A stretch of DNA of 64,000 nt from Symbiodinium natans (taxonomy: Eukaryota; Sar; Dinophyceae; Suessiales; Symbiodiniaceae): assembly GCA_905221605.1 (NCBI GenBank), contig CAJNDS010002067.1:223501-287500 (forward strand). The letters run 5' to 3'. Positions 12,061-21,300 of the stretch are shown here, in pieces (positions within the stretch are counted from its first letter, which is position 1; each line of letters opens with the position of its first letter). The translations under genes were made by a program, and so were the position numbers. The notes under the pieces were generated by a model, which saw nothing but the letters and a program-made list of their open reading frames with translations, did not search any database and had not been told where the DNA came from.

Positions 12061-12149
12061 TGAAGCCGACTGAACCCTAAACACCTACCAAACCCTGGGC
12101 TGGGAACGGACACACACTCTTGCTGCTTGGACCGTAGCAGTAAACTCTG

Positions 12150-12261
12150 GCACCCTGAGCCCTGAACCCTGAAACCCTGAAACCCTGAAACCCTGAAACC
12201 CTGAAACCCTGAAACCCTGAAACCCTGAATGTCTGAAACTCTGAAACCCTGAAACCCTGAA
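12150..12261. repeat. 8-bp CCCTGAAA array
   Basis: About eleven units of CCCTGAAA (TTTCAGGG on the other strand), a telomere-like variant of 8 rather than 7 bp. It directly abuts the target site of the retrotransposon. Confidence 0.85.
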
Positions 12262-12266
12262 CCCTA

Positions 12267-12495
12267 TACGGGGGGCAACCGAAGGAGGACAGGGAACAAG
12301 ACAGTCAACCCCAACAGAAGCCCTTATTACCCCTGGAACAACCAACAACCGAACAACAAGACCCCAAACCAAGGGTACACTTTTTACGAAACCTTCGACC
12401 GCTTTGGTCATGGCTTGAGCCAAAGATTACCGGGTTCATTGACCCTTCAACTTCCAATACCAACTCCTTTCTACAATACCAATTGCAGCTCCGCA
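12267..12495 (-). repeat. 3' LTR of the copia element
   Basis: 229 bp. In element orientation it starts TGCGGAGCTGCAATTGG and ends GGTTGCCCCCCGTA, so the termini are TG...TA rather than the usual TG...CA. It is indistinguishable by eye from the 5' LTR. The embedded stretch at 12414-12433 (minus strand) resembles the 3' part of the dinoflagellate spliced leader. Confidence 0.95.
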
Positions 12496-12505
12496 CTCCC
12501 CCTGT
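12496..12505 (-). promoter_or_regulatory. Polypurine tract
   Basis: On the minus strand the 10 bases directly upstream of the 3' LTR read ACAGGGGGAG. This is where plus-strand DNA synthesis would be primed. Position and composition fit the family. Confidence 0.8.
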
Positions 12506-12680
12506 CCTAGGATTTCCTAGGACACATTGGAGGTGCAGATCTTTGGCCAAAAACCGCCATTTAGGCAGCAGCCAGCTGCTTGAAATGCACATTATGGTTT
12601 AACGTCATCCAGGACGAACCTTCAGCTCATTGGCTGAATCCTTTACCATTGAGGATTTCTTCACCTCGCACTTGGAAAAT

Positions 12681-15600
12681 TCACGTTCCAGCGGCTCGTT
12701 CCTCACCAAGGAACTCAGCATTCACCACCCAGCCATCCTTGAGGCAATGCTTACAAAGCGTCTTAGCTCTGAGCTGTGAATATCGCAGAACATCACAATC
12801 ACTGCTTGCGTGCATACAGTTCCCACCCACTGTTGTATACAAAGTGGCACTCGCAGGAATAACCACCGCTTTCTTTATCCACAGCCATTTATACAGCCGT
12901 CGAAAGAGGCACCATGCCAGTTCCCAGAGTATAATTGCTGCCACCAAATATGCAACAAGGTCTGAATTGTTGACAACCATTTCAATACCTTGAGCCAGAA
13001 CCATCACCGTAGACGTGTTGGCGACCTTGCACACCCCTTCTTCTGAGCAAAAGAATCCAGCCGTGGACACTTCTTCGCCACCAATTGCCATCCCTTGCAG
13101 AGATGCAGCCACCATCATGACCGCCATTGCAAGCGAGGCTTTTTTCGAGTCAGTCCCTTGTACCAACAGTCGGAGACCCCAAAGTGCCTTTTGCTTTGCA
13201 TACACCTGTCCACTCATCAATTTGGTCAACAGGTCAGCGATCATATACTCACCGCGAAGATGCGCTATCACCATATAACCACGGTCCACCAGAGACCTGA
13301 CACCGGCTGCTCGAATTCTCAGGTGTCTTGTCCTCCAGCTTCCAGCAGGATATTGAATGATCGAGCACGTTGAGACCGAATCTGTATACAGCACTTTTTG
13401 CAGCGATTCTTCACCTGTTCCAACCAAAGCGGCAATTATAGGGGTGCACGACTGAATCATCGTTGCTCCCTCTATGGACGCATGTAATTCAGCTTCAGCT
13501 GTACTTAAAGCCACCGTTGATTGTCTTTGTGTTGCCCACATCACTGGACAGTCACCCCACACCACCACCGCTCCTGAGCGGCTCTTTTCGTTTTCACCTG
13601 CTGCAAAGCTGGCATCCGCGTAGGACTCCACCACCTTAACGCCTCGTCCATAACGCAACACCTCATTTCTTTCTTTTTCGCATGTTGCGATTGCTCCGAA
13701 CGTCAAGCCTAACGTTGGAGTTGCAGCAAGGTATCGGAAAACCTCCTCAGCCTTTTTAACCACAAATCGCGGCCTTCGGGATGTCCACAAAGACAACTGG
13801 CTCGTGCAGAACGCCAAATCAGGTCGAGTTTTGATTGCCACCCAGAGGAACTCCCCTACGGCACCTTGAGCCGCTCGCAAGGAAGGAATATCCACCTCCT
13901 CTTCTTCACCTGGAGTTTCTTTCACCATTGGCAGGTTACTCCCTTTTCCAGTTTCATCGATCTGATACCCTCGTCGGTTCAGCAAATCTCTCACAAAGTC
14001 CTCCTGGTTGAGAAAGAAGCTGCCATTTCGATACCAGATTTGGACACCTAAAAACTTCAGGAATCCATCACCGCAGCCTGGACCACAGAACTCGGGTTCA
14101 GAAGTTTTCCACTCCTTCCTAATCTGTTCCAAGGCCTCCCGGAGCACTGTCATAGTCCCAGCCATCAAAAAATCATCCACGTAAAGACCCATTGTCCCTA
14201 CCAACTTGCTTGCACCTTCCAGCTTCTCTTGCGCCATAATAAGGAACAGACTTGGGTCTGCATTGGACCTCTGAAAGCTCATTGCTTGTCCATCCTTTGA
14301 CACCCAAGACATCCCTTGAAGACGTTGGTCTCGCCACTCCACCCATGCTGCAGGACTTTCGGCCAAACCGTACAAGGCCTTCCTCACAATCCACCGCTCC
14401 TCTTTTGTGCAAAGACCCAATTTCACCGCCGCCCTTGGGGGCTGCACCACCACCAAACGCCCTTCTCTTTGCGCCCTATTCATCGGCGCCGTCAGAAAAG
14501 CTTTGGAAATGTCTAAGCCAGCGATGATCCACACCATATATGCTGCGTGCCTCACTTGACACCTGAATGTAGTTGAATCTAAACCTGGAGCGTACAGCGA
14601 GTGACGACTGAGTGACCTCGGCCCTTCATATTCTGTAGCTGCCGTTGACGAAATGAAGTTTCCACATGCACAGATACGGGCACGTCGCCTCCCTGTCCCT
14701 TGCTTCCGGGTAAACACCACCAGACTGGGAACGTACTCAATCACCGGTGCATTAGGCTCTTCCGCCAATTTGTCCAGCTTTTCTTGAGTTGTTGGTTCCA
14801 CCACCTCCAACTCTTTCACCAAAGACGTCACCTCGTCCGACAATGATTCCCTCCACTTTTCCAGCTCTTGCATGGCTTCTTGTGTAGGAATTGTTTTTGT
14901 TTGCAGGAACTCAACCTCCTCTGCTGCCTCGAGCGCGGTATTTTCTTGCACCATTTGCTGAACTTGAGCTGCTTTGACCAAAAACTTCGAGAGCTGATCC
15001 TCAGCCCTTTTTGCTTTAACCAGCCATTCTCTAGTCTCTGATCCTTTCTCCTCATTCGACTCATTGGCCGATCCATGGAACTCGTCCAAAATGCAACATT
15101 CCTGTTCAGCAATTAGGCGTCGAATACTCAAATGCTCCTCTAGAGCCCATTGATGCGCTTCGAACACAGCGTAGTCGACTTCCTCTGCAAGGTCGTCCAG
15201 CGAGGTCTCTTTCAACGTCATTTTTAACCATTTCCTTTTTTCACCTTCTTCAGCTTGTGGTTCCGGAAGAGGAAACTTGCATTGGAGAAGATAGCACCTA
15301 TCCTTGTAGCTCAAACGCTCCATAAAAACAGGTGTGTACCCTGTCAAGGATACCCTGTTCCCTTTCCAAGGCATAGGACCATGCAATTTTCTCGGAAAGA
15401 ACGACATGAAGTTCCAGTGGATATCGACCAATTTTCCAGGTAGGACTTTCTTCCCATAAGATTGCTCCACCACTTCAGCTCCTTCCTCTAAAACCTTTTC
15501 GTCCTCAACCCACAGCTGACCATCTTTATAGTCACCAAAGCCACACACATAATTGCAGCAATGTTTTTCATTGTGACTATCCCTATGCAATGACACCGGA

Positions 15601-18308
15601 GCATTGCACGAGATCTGAAGAGCAGAAAATTTGGCTTCAGGATTGTGGTGCCTCACGAATGATGCCAAATAACGACATAGCCATGGTCTTCGATGAGTCT
15701 CTTTTGTGATACCACACACTCCGCCATGAGTATAGTGGCCCAACACCAGAGCTCGCGTACTTGTACACCAATTGTTGATACCACCTCTTCGATTCACCCT
15801 CTTTGGGTATACAATCCCTTCCAAAAGCTCCTCACAGTCCACGTAATCATACATAGACCTTTCATACATTGACTTGGCTTTTTGCTCTTCTTTTTCCAAC
15901 TGTGTTCCATCCTCAGCAGTCTCACTTTTGCAGACCAAATAAGCATTTTCATGAGGAGAACAGCAAGTCGGCCAATACTCATCACCAGGAACATTGTCCT
16001 CGACATCTGCATTTTCTTCCAGCTCCCCCAGACCCTGCATGTCATCCTCGAAAATTTCTAAAGGCGGACTCTCCCCCCGCTTGCGAAGCAAGCGCAAGGA
16101 GCCCACATGACCACGCAGTGAAGAGGCCGGGCTTTTTTCATTTAACCGATGACGAACTGGAGGATCGCGAGGCGGAGGTAAAGGAGGACCTTCCTCATCA
16201 GCGAACCGAAGCGCCGGTTTTTTCCCCTTGAGACGATGCTCTGGAGGAGAAGGCTCCTGTTCTTCTACCACCCCTTCCAGCTCCAAGTCAGGCGGTTCCT
16301 TTATATTGGAAAAAATCGTAGTGCAGGGAAATAACACCAGTTCATCCGGATCTTTTGCAGTCCCTTGAGCTTCCACCCAATAACCACCAGGTAGGTCATC
16401 GCATGGACCCAAAAGAAGTGCAGGCTGCGTACGATCGACCCATTGCCGACCTTTCTTTGTTCCATCCGGACCCAGCAACTCCCACGGACGACGTTTGACT
16501 TGAATCTGAGCACCAAAAGGAAGCAATGCTTTAGGATTTAACCCCAACTCCCTTTCAGCTTTCTGCCACCGTAACATTGACCAATGGCGAGCAGCCAGTG
16601 CCCAGTACGCCGGTCCGAGTCGCGCCTCCTTTAAGAGCGACCTGACACCACGTTTGAATAAACCCACACATGCTTCAGCGCGCCCATTTGTTTGCGGGAC
16701 TCCAGGATCACCAGTGGTCCTATATATCAGACGAGTTTCGCAAAAGGACCGGAAGCGTGCATTGACAAACTCCCCCGCTCGATCTGAGTGGATTCTCAAC
16801 ACCGGATACCCATGTCTCTGCAAGCGCACCATCATTCTTTGAACTGCCGATAAAACAGTTGTTTGCTGTTTGTCCACAATCGGCTCCACCATAACGAAGT
16901 TGATCATACGAACCGGTTGGGTCAAGTGGTCCTTCAGTTCCTTCCAGGATTTTTCAGAAGCTTGAATTTTCAACACCTCTGCCTCCAGAACTGGCGCAGG
17001 TTCCACCGGTGCAGAGTCTTCCTCCTCGAAGTTAGCGACTGCATCGCCTAACCATTCTCCAACACCAGCACCATCATCTACCACCTGATCTTCCACCTCA
17101 TCCGCATCTTCCTCCTTTTCTGGAGGGCGACCCACATTGGGATCCAACATTGGAAATTGATACACACCAATAACAGCGTGTCGTGGCTTCTGCTGGTGAG
17201 CATCCTTTGAAAACTTGTATGGACCCGCTAAGTCCAATGATAAAGTGTAAGCATCCCCATGCTTTCGCCTCAAATGGCGACGCTCTTTTCCAGCAGCAGA
17301 CACACAGATTTGACAATCACGTCTGAAGGGAATATGCCCCCTTAGGCAATGGTCACGGAAGGCACGCTCCTCAGCTGTCAACCTCCGTAACGTTCCTTCT
17401 CGTTCTTCCTTTTTTGACACCATAGCTGCCCGTTCAGCATCGCTCTCATGCAACCATTGTGCCAACCTGTGACGTATTCTTTTAACCAATCCAAACGCCC
17501 ATCGCGCCCATATAGAGGACTGTCCAATACGCTCTTCCAGGGTAGAAGCGAATGTTGCTGACCACGGAACAACCACGCGAACCTGTTCCAACGATTCCCA
17601 TAGTTCCATATCAGACACCAGGAAAGTCGTAGGTTTCACCAGAGCATGTCCCAACGCTCCTTGATCAAAGTGTGCAGCGTACATTCCATAACGCTCACAA
17701 AAGCTTTTCACCTCTGGCCAACTCCAGAAGGTAGGACTTGAGAGCCCTTCCTGAGAACCATCCACCAGATCCTCAGCACTCAAGACCGTTTTGCCGTTCT
17801 GAGAGAAATCTTTCCCTATGAGTTCAGGGTCCCCAGGGCTTTCCATGCCAAAGAAGACAGAACTTCCATTGATGACTTCAGCAGTTCCACACCTTGAATG
17901 CACCGCCACGTCATATAGGAAAAGCATCTTCAGAAGTAAAACACCATCCTTTTGAGCTAATTCTTGATGTGGCCAAGGAAGACTTTTTAACCCCAACCGT
18001 TCAGGCCCACAGCGTCGGCGTAATACAGGTGGACCACCGTCTTCACCTCTCAACCTTGACACTGTCCTGCATGGAGGTCCTCCCACCACAGCAATCACCT
18101 TTCCTTCAGCCGCCAGATGCAGAAGATACTTCCAGACGCTCGAATTATGTAGGTCACCGCCTTTTGTCAAATCCAGCTCCAGTACCTCCACATCCCGACT
18201 GGGAAAATGCCATTTTTGTTTTCCCGAAAATAGGTGTACCACCACCCTTTGCTCGTGCCAGCCGTCTCCTTTTATGACGGTTGAAAGGCAACGCTGCAAT
18301 ATCTCCAC
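12681..18308 (-). CDS. pol: Copia-type Pol: methyltransferase-like, integrase, TET/JBP-like oxygenase, RT, RNase H
   Basis: 1,875 codons, uninterrupted. Residues 18-250 resemble a cytosine-5 DNA methyltransferase. Integrase (305-600) has the HHCC zinc site (H320, H325, C332, C335) and catalytic D359, D509, E545. Residues 840-1000 resemble a TET/JBP dioxygenase (HRDSHN at 908-913; H976, R985). A Glu/Leu-rich, coiled-coil-like stretch covers about 1040-1190. Reverse transcriptase (1190-1440) has YVDD at 1376-1379, and RNase H (1555-1700) has D1564, E1605/E1607 and D1643. The tail holds two hydrophobic segments and a Cys/His cluster. There is no ATG at the upstream end: the frame opens after a TGA at 18324-18326, and the first Met (residue 128) lies inside the methyltransferase-like domain. 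Expression as a Gag-Pol fusion by +1 frameshifting from the overlapping gag is the likeliest route. The protein is far longer than a usual copia Pol. Copia class is certain; activity of the extra domains is inference. Confidence 0.93.
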   Translation of the reverse strand: MEILQRCLSTVIKGDGWHEQRVVVHLFSGKQKWHFPSRDVEVLELDLTKGGDLHNSSVWKYLLHLAAEGKVIAVVGGPPCRTVSRLRGEDGGPPVLRRRCGPERLGLKSLPWPHQELAQKDGVLLLKMLFLYDVAVHSRCGTAEVINGSSVFFGMESPGDPELIGKDFSQNGKTVLSAEDLVDGSQEGLSSPTFWSWPEVKSFCERYGMYAAHFDQGALGHALVKPTTFLVSDMELWESLEQVRVVVPWSATFASTLEERIGQSSIWARWAFGLVKRIRHRLAQWLHESDAERAAMVSKKEEREGTLRRLTAEERAFRDHCLRGHIPFRRDCQICVSAAGKERRHLRRKHGDAYTLSLDLAGPYKFSKDAHQQKPRHAVIGVYQFPMLDPNVGRPPEKEEDADEVEDQVVDDGAGVGEWLGDAVANFEEEDSAPVEPAPVLEAEVLKIQASEKSWKELKDHLTQPVRMINFVMVEPIVDKQQTTVLSAVQRMMVRLQRHGYPVLRIHSDRAGEFVNARFRSFCETRLIYRTTGDPGVPQTNGRAEACVGLFKRGVRSLLKEARLGPAYWALAARHWSMLRWQKAERELGLNPKALLPFGAQIQVKRRPWELLGPDGTKKGRQWVDRTQPALLLGPCDDLPGGYWVEAQGTAKDPDELVLFPCTTIFSNIKEPPDLELEGVVEEQEPSPPEHRLKGKKPALRFADEEGPPLPPPRDPPVRHRLNEKSPASSLRGHVGSLRLLRKRGESPPLEIFEDDMQGLGELEENADVEDNVPGDEYWPTCCSPHENAYLVCKSETAEDGTQLEKEEQKAKSMYERSMYDYVDCEELLEGIVYPKRVNRRGGINNWCTSTRALVLGHYTHGGVCGITKETHRRPWLCRYLASFVRHHNPEAKFSALQISCNAPVSLHRDSHNEKHCCNYVCGFGDYKDGQLWVEDEKVLEEGAEVVEQSYGKKVLPGKLVDIHWNFMSFFPRKLHGPMPWKGNRVSLTGYTPVFMERLSYKDRCYLLQCKFPLPEPQAEEGEKRKWLKMTLKETSLDDLAEEVDYAVFEAHQWALEEHLSIRRLIAEQECCILDEFHGSANESNEEKGSETREWLVKAKRAEDQLSKFLVKAAQVQQMVQENTALEAAEEVEFLQTKTIPTQEAMQELEKWRESLSDEVTSLVKELEVVEPTTQEKLDKLAEEPNAPVIEYVPSLVVFTRKQGTGRRRARICACGNFISSTAATEYEGPRSLSRHSLYAPGLDSTTFRCQVRHAAYMVWIIAGLDISKAFLTAPMNRAQREGRLVVVQPPRAAVKLGLCTKEERWIVRKALYGLAESPAAWVEWRDQRLQGMSWVSKDGQAMSFQRSNADPSLFLIMAQEKLEGASKLVGTMGLYVDDFLMAGTMTVLREALEQIRKEWKTSEPEFCGPGCGDGFLKFLGVQIWYRNGSFFLNQEDFVRDLLNRRGYQIDETGKGSNLPMVKETPGEEEEVDIPSLRAAQGAVGEFLWVAIKTRPDLAFCTSQLSLWTSRRPRFVVKKAEEVFRYLAATPTLGLTFGAIATCEKERNEVLRYGRGVKVVESYADASFAAGENEKSRSGAVVVWGDCPVMWATQRQSTVALSTAEAELHASIEGATMIQSCTPIIAALVGTGEESLQKVLYTDSVSTCSIIQYPAGSWRTRHLRIRAAGVRSLVDRGYMVIAHLRGEYMIADLLTKLMSGQVYAKQKALWGLRLLVQGTDSKKASLAMAVMMVAASLQGMAIGGEEVSTAGFFCSEEGVCKVANTSTVMVLAQGIEMVVNNSDLVAYLVAAIILWELAWCLFRRLYKWLWIKKAVVIPASATLYTTVGGNCMHASSDCDVLRYSQLRAKTLCKHCLKDGWVVNAEFLGEERAAGT
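12684..13166 (-). other. Pol C-terminal extension: hydrophobic segments and Cys/His cluster
   Basis: Beyond RNase H there are about 160 extra residues. They contain hydrophobic segments at about 1724-1742 (ASLAMAVMMVAASLQGMA) and 1783-1803 (DLVAYLVAAIILWELAWC, followed by basic residues), then a possible zinc site with C1831, H1833, C1838, C1852 and C1855. Ordinary copia Pol ends soon after RNase H. An envelope-like or membrane-anchoring role is possible but unproven, and I know no family for it. Confidence 0.6.
13209..13646 (-). other. Pol domain: RNase H
   Basis: SYADASFA (1562-1569), LSTAEAEL (1601-1608), YTDSVS (1641-1646) and IADLLTK (1690-1696) are the standard copia RNase H motifs, all present. 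Role: removal of RNA from the RNA:DNA hybrid. Confidence 0.94.
13989..14741 (-). other. Pol domain: reverse transcriptase (RVT_2 type)
   Basis: RARICACGNF (residues 1208-1217) opens the domain. LDISKAFLTAP (1265-1275) holds the first catalytic Asp, and LYVDDFLMAG (1375-1384) is the YVDD box with the two other aspartates. Intact, copia type. Confidence 0.95.
15309..15791 (-). other. Pol domain: TET/JBP-type 2OG-Fe(II) dioxygenase-like
   Basis: The metal-binding HxD lies in SLHRDSHN (906-913), very close to the HRD-x-HN signature of TET proteins. After GQLWVED (930-936) come the distal histidine in PRKLHGP (972-978) and NRVSLTGYTP (984-993), which match the TET/JBP ending of distal His and then R-x-S-L (2-oxoglutarate-binding Arg). 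TET enzymes oxidise 5-methylcytosine and JBP enzymes hydroxylate thymine in DNA. The domain sits between integrase and reverse transcriptase. All metal and cosubstrate residues expected for the fold appear present. The substrate is unknown. Confidence 0.72.
16509..17396 (-). other. Pol domain: integrase (HHCC + DD35E)
   Basis: The zinc-binding HHCC is followed by D359 (LSLDLAGPY), D509 (RIHSDRAGEF) and E545 (QTNGRAEA). D509 and E545 have exactly 35 residues between them. D359 and D509 are 149 residues apart, far more than usual, because an acidic stretch (about 395-465) is inserted in the catalytic core. All catalytic residues are present. Role: insertion of the cDNA into the genome. Confidence 0.93.
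17559..18257 (-). other. Pol domain: cytosine-5 DNA methyltransferase-like
   Basis: Seen: VVVHLFSGK (residues 22-30) as motif I; LELD (43-46) as the acidic end of strand 2; AVVGGPPCRTVSRLR (73-87) as motif IV, with the would-be catalytic C80; and FFGMESP (152-158) at the place of motif VI (normally ENV). Known: this order and GGPPC are the hallmarks of C5 methyltransferases. Odd: motif I lacks the usual second glycine, ENV is changed to ESP, and no clear target-recognition domain or motif X is visible. It may be a minimal, divergent or inactive enzyme. Capture of DNA methyltransferases by dinoflagellate retrotransposons has been reported before, to my recollection. Confidence 0.65.
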
Positions 18309-18323
18309 GTGGCAACAGCTCCA
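18154..18323 (-). promoter_or_regulatory. Gag/pol overlap, candidate +1 frameshift region
   Basis: Pol lies in the +1 frame relative to gag, and both frames are open over about 170 bases. Methyltransferase-like motif I is already inside the pol frame here, so a shift should occur in the 5' part. The gag codons CAT AAA AGG AGA CGG, just upstream of motif I, hold tandem rare-type Arg codons and are one candidate slip site. The known Ty1 heptamer CTTAGGC is not present. The mechanism is inference. Confidence 0.5.
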
Positions 18324-21300
18324 TCAGCATATTTTCTGGTATATCCCCATAATACCACCGAAGAAATCTCCAGCATGCCTGGACGAACTCCTCCTCATTC
18401 GCTGACGCTGTCCGCGCTGCGCTTTGCAACGACGTTTTTACAGCCACCTCGTTGTCCGTATTCGGACACCCTTGAACCATACGTGCCACCTTCAAAGCTT
18501 GCTTTGGTGAGCACCAATCCATTTCATCAATGATCTGAAGCGCCACCTCCTTTTCCAAACAAGGGCACCCATTCAGATCACGAACGCGAAGTTCCCCCAG
18601 AACAGGATGTGAGGCTGTGCACTTGCCACCACGCCACTGAACTCTGAGACCAACCAAGGCGCTCGCTTTGCCAATTGGCACTAGTGGATCTACCATTTCA
18701 GGAGTTACCAGGGTCCCACCTGGGGTAATACACATCTCCCGAGATCCAACAGCTAAAGACACCAACACCTTTTGCTGCGGAAGCTGTTCTCCAGGACGAA
18801 GTGATCTGAGAGGATGTGATGCTCCCGAGTCCAACATGCCCATTCCCGAACACTCATTGGTGTCAGAAACCCTGGCCACATGTAGAACGCATACTCCTCG
18901 GCCTTCTCCCTGCTTCGGCAACAACGTGGCATCCGACGAACCGACTCCACAGTCCGCCCTTCCATTCCTCCATTGAGAATGGGACCAAGACGCACGCTGC
19001 CTTTCAGCATGCAAAACCATTTTTTCAGCTGTTTTGTAATCCATAACCAAACAGCCATGTTCAAACCACAAGAGCTGGTCCAGCGAAGATTTTGCACCCA
19101 CGTGACACATCCCATTGATCACCGTGAGGTTCGCCCCAAACTCCAAAATCAACCAGAGAGGGATAATCAGGGGCCCATTGTCTTCCCTAATCAACGTCCC
19201 TTTCTCTGTAATCCTCATTGCCACACCACCAAGCGCGCTTTGCACCATAACAGTAGTGTCGGGTAAACATTCCCATGGAAAAAGCGTCCGCACAAGATGC
19301 GTAGCAGCCGTATCCACCAACGCCACTCTCCTTTCCTGCTGAAACAATCCAGATCCACATAACATTCGAACACTGGGATCCCCGCTTGATGCTGACTGCG
19401 CTGATGACAGCTTCATAGATTTCAGCACTTCCAACGCTTCAGCAAGGACTTGATTGGGTGTTGATGGTGATGAGGGACTTGCAGAACCTTTATCCAATCC
19501 CGCATTAGCTGTCTCATCTCCCCCTTCAGCTACCTCTGCCTTTTTGGCATTTCCCCATTTCGCACCTTTGCCGCCCTTTCCCCCTTTGGGAGAATTCCCT
19601 TTAGATCTACTCCTCTCAGGGTTTGAGTCCACATTGGAACTTGCACCATCCTTATATGGACATTGCGGCTGCAGATGGCCAACGGCCCCACACTCAAAAC
19701 ATCTTCCTCGCTCAAGGGAGTCTTTGTCATGGCGGAATTTACAGCGGGCTCCGAACTTGCAACCTGCATCGGTCTTCCCATATATCCAACAGAAAGGACG
19801 TTCACCATCTCCGCTGTACCTTTTTCCTTTCCCTTTGCCTTTGTCACCCTCCTCTGTCTCGTCACCAGTTCCCTTTTGGGCCTTGTTTAACCTGGCCCTT
19901 TTCTTGGCGTCCGAGTCCTGCTTCACCTCCTGTTCACCAGCACTATGCAATAGCAGTTCAAACTCTGCCTGTAACATTTCAGCTAGTTGTGTCGCAGTTT
20001 CAGAGGTCGGCGAGTAGTCCACCCCCAATTTCTCCCGAAAGGATGCCACTCTGAAATGCACCGTAGGGTGTTTTGCCAGCAACGCGGATGATAAAGCATC
20101 CAATCCCTTGATAAGCAAGGTAGCGTCCGGCTCGGATGCTCGCAGCTCCCTTAATCGGGAACGCCATTGCGCCCATTGTCGCACTCCCTTAATAGCCTCT
20201 GAGATCGAGGTTGCTGAAGATGGTTGCACCAAGAAGTTCAACATTGTGCTGCGCTCATTTGCTCCACCTGGTTGGTAAACCGTCAGCAATTTGTAAAATA
20301 TCATCACTGACCCCAACATTCGAGTGGAAACGATCTCGGTCTTCAATCTCTCCGGAATCGCCTGTAGCAGCAAAGACACCGCTCTCTGCTCCAACAAAAC
20401 ATGCACAGTTTGAACCACCTTGAGCCCTTCCAGCTCAGCCTTGATGCCCAACCTTTCCAGTGGAGAAACACTCAACCATTTGGCATACGCTTGATATGCC
20501 TTTGAGTAGACGCATTGCCACCACACTCTTCCTGTATCTGTCAGCGAAGACAACATTGGTTCGATCATTGCGATCCAATCACCCAGTGCCGTCGGATTGC
20601 TTGGTGTGTAGTCTGCCAAAGTTGGAAGGCTCATCACATGCTTCCCGAGAGCCTCCGGACGTTCGGTTCCAGAACTATCACCAGTGATTGGCATACCGCG
20701 TGGCACCACTGCTCCAGGAGGTAAACTGACCCTTCCACCAGGCCCTTGAGGTAGTCCATGTCCTATACCGGGCGTAACAGCTGTGAGCGGAACCTTTTCT
20801 AATTCCAACTTCCCAGCGACCATTTTCCACCGATACGGAACATCATCCACCATTGTATATCCACCCGATCCTGCTGAGTTCTCTTGCGTCGCAGTTTCCC
20901 GAGCTGAAACAAAACCGGGCTGGTTCCCCGCAGGTGCGGCAGAACCATCAACACCTGATGGCACGGAAGTAATCGGAACATGTGTTAAACCAGGTGGTCC
21001 ACTTGCATATCCACCACTTGCAGGACCTCCCGTGGGGTAATTCAATGGAGGCAATCTGGAGGGTTTCTTCCCTTCAGCTACATGCATCATTGGCACTTCT
21101 TTTTCATCCTCCACTTGAACATCCCCCTTCCTGGACCCAGGCAAGGATTGAAGATCACAACCCTTTGGCAGGTCGTAGCCCTCAATAGGCAGCCATGTCC
21201 CATCAGGCAACACAGTCCAAAAACCACCCATACCATCCGTGTAGAAAACTTGTCCTGGCAGGTACTGCTTCTCTGGAGTCATTCCTAGAGGATATGCCGT

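Noticed and set aside
12305-12592. ORF over the 3' LTR (and its twin at 22001-22249)
   Set aside because: It is the same LTR sequence read in frame; no start context and no family.
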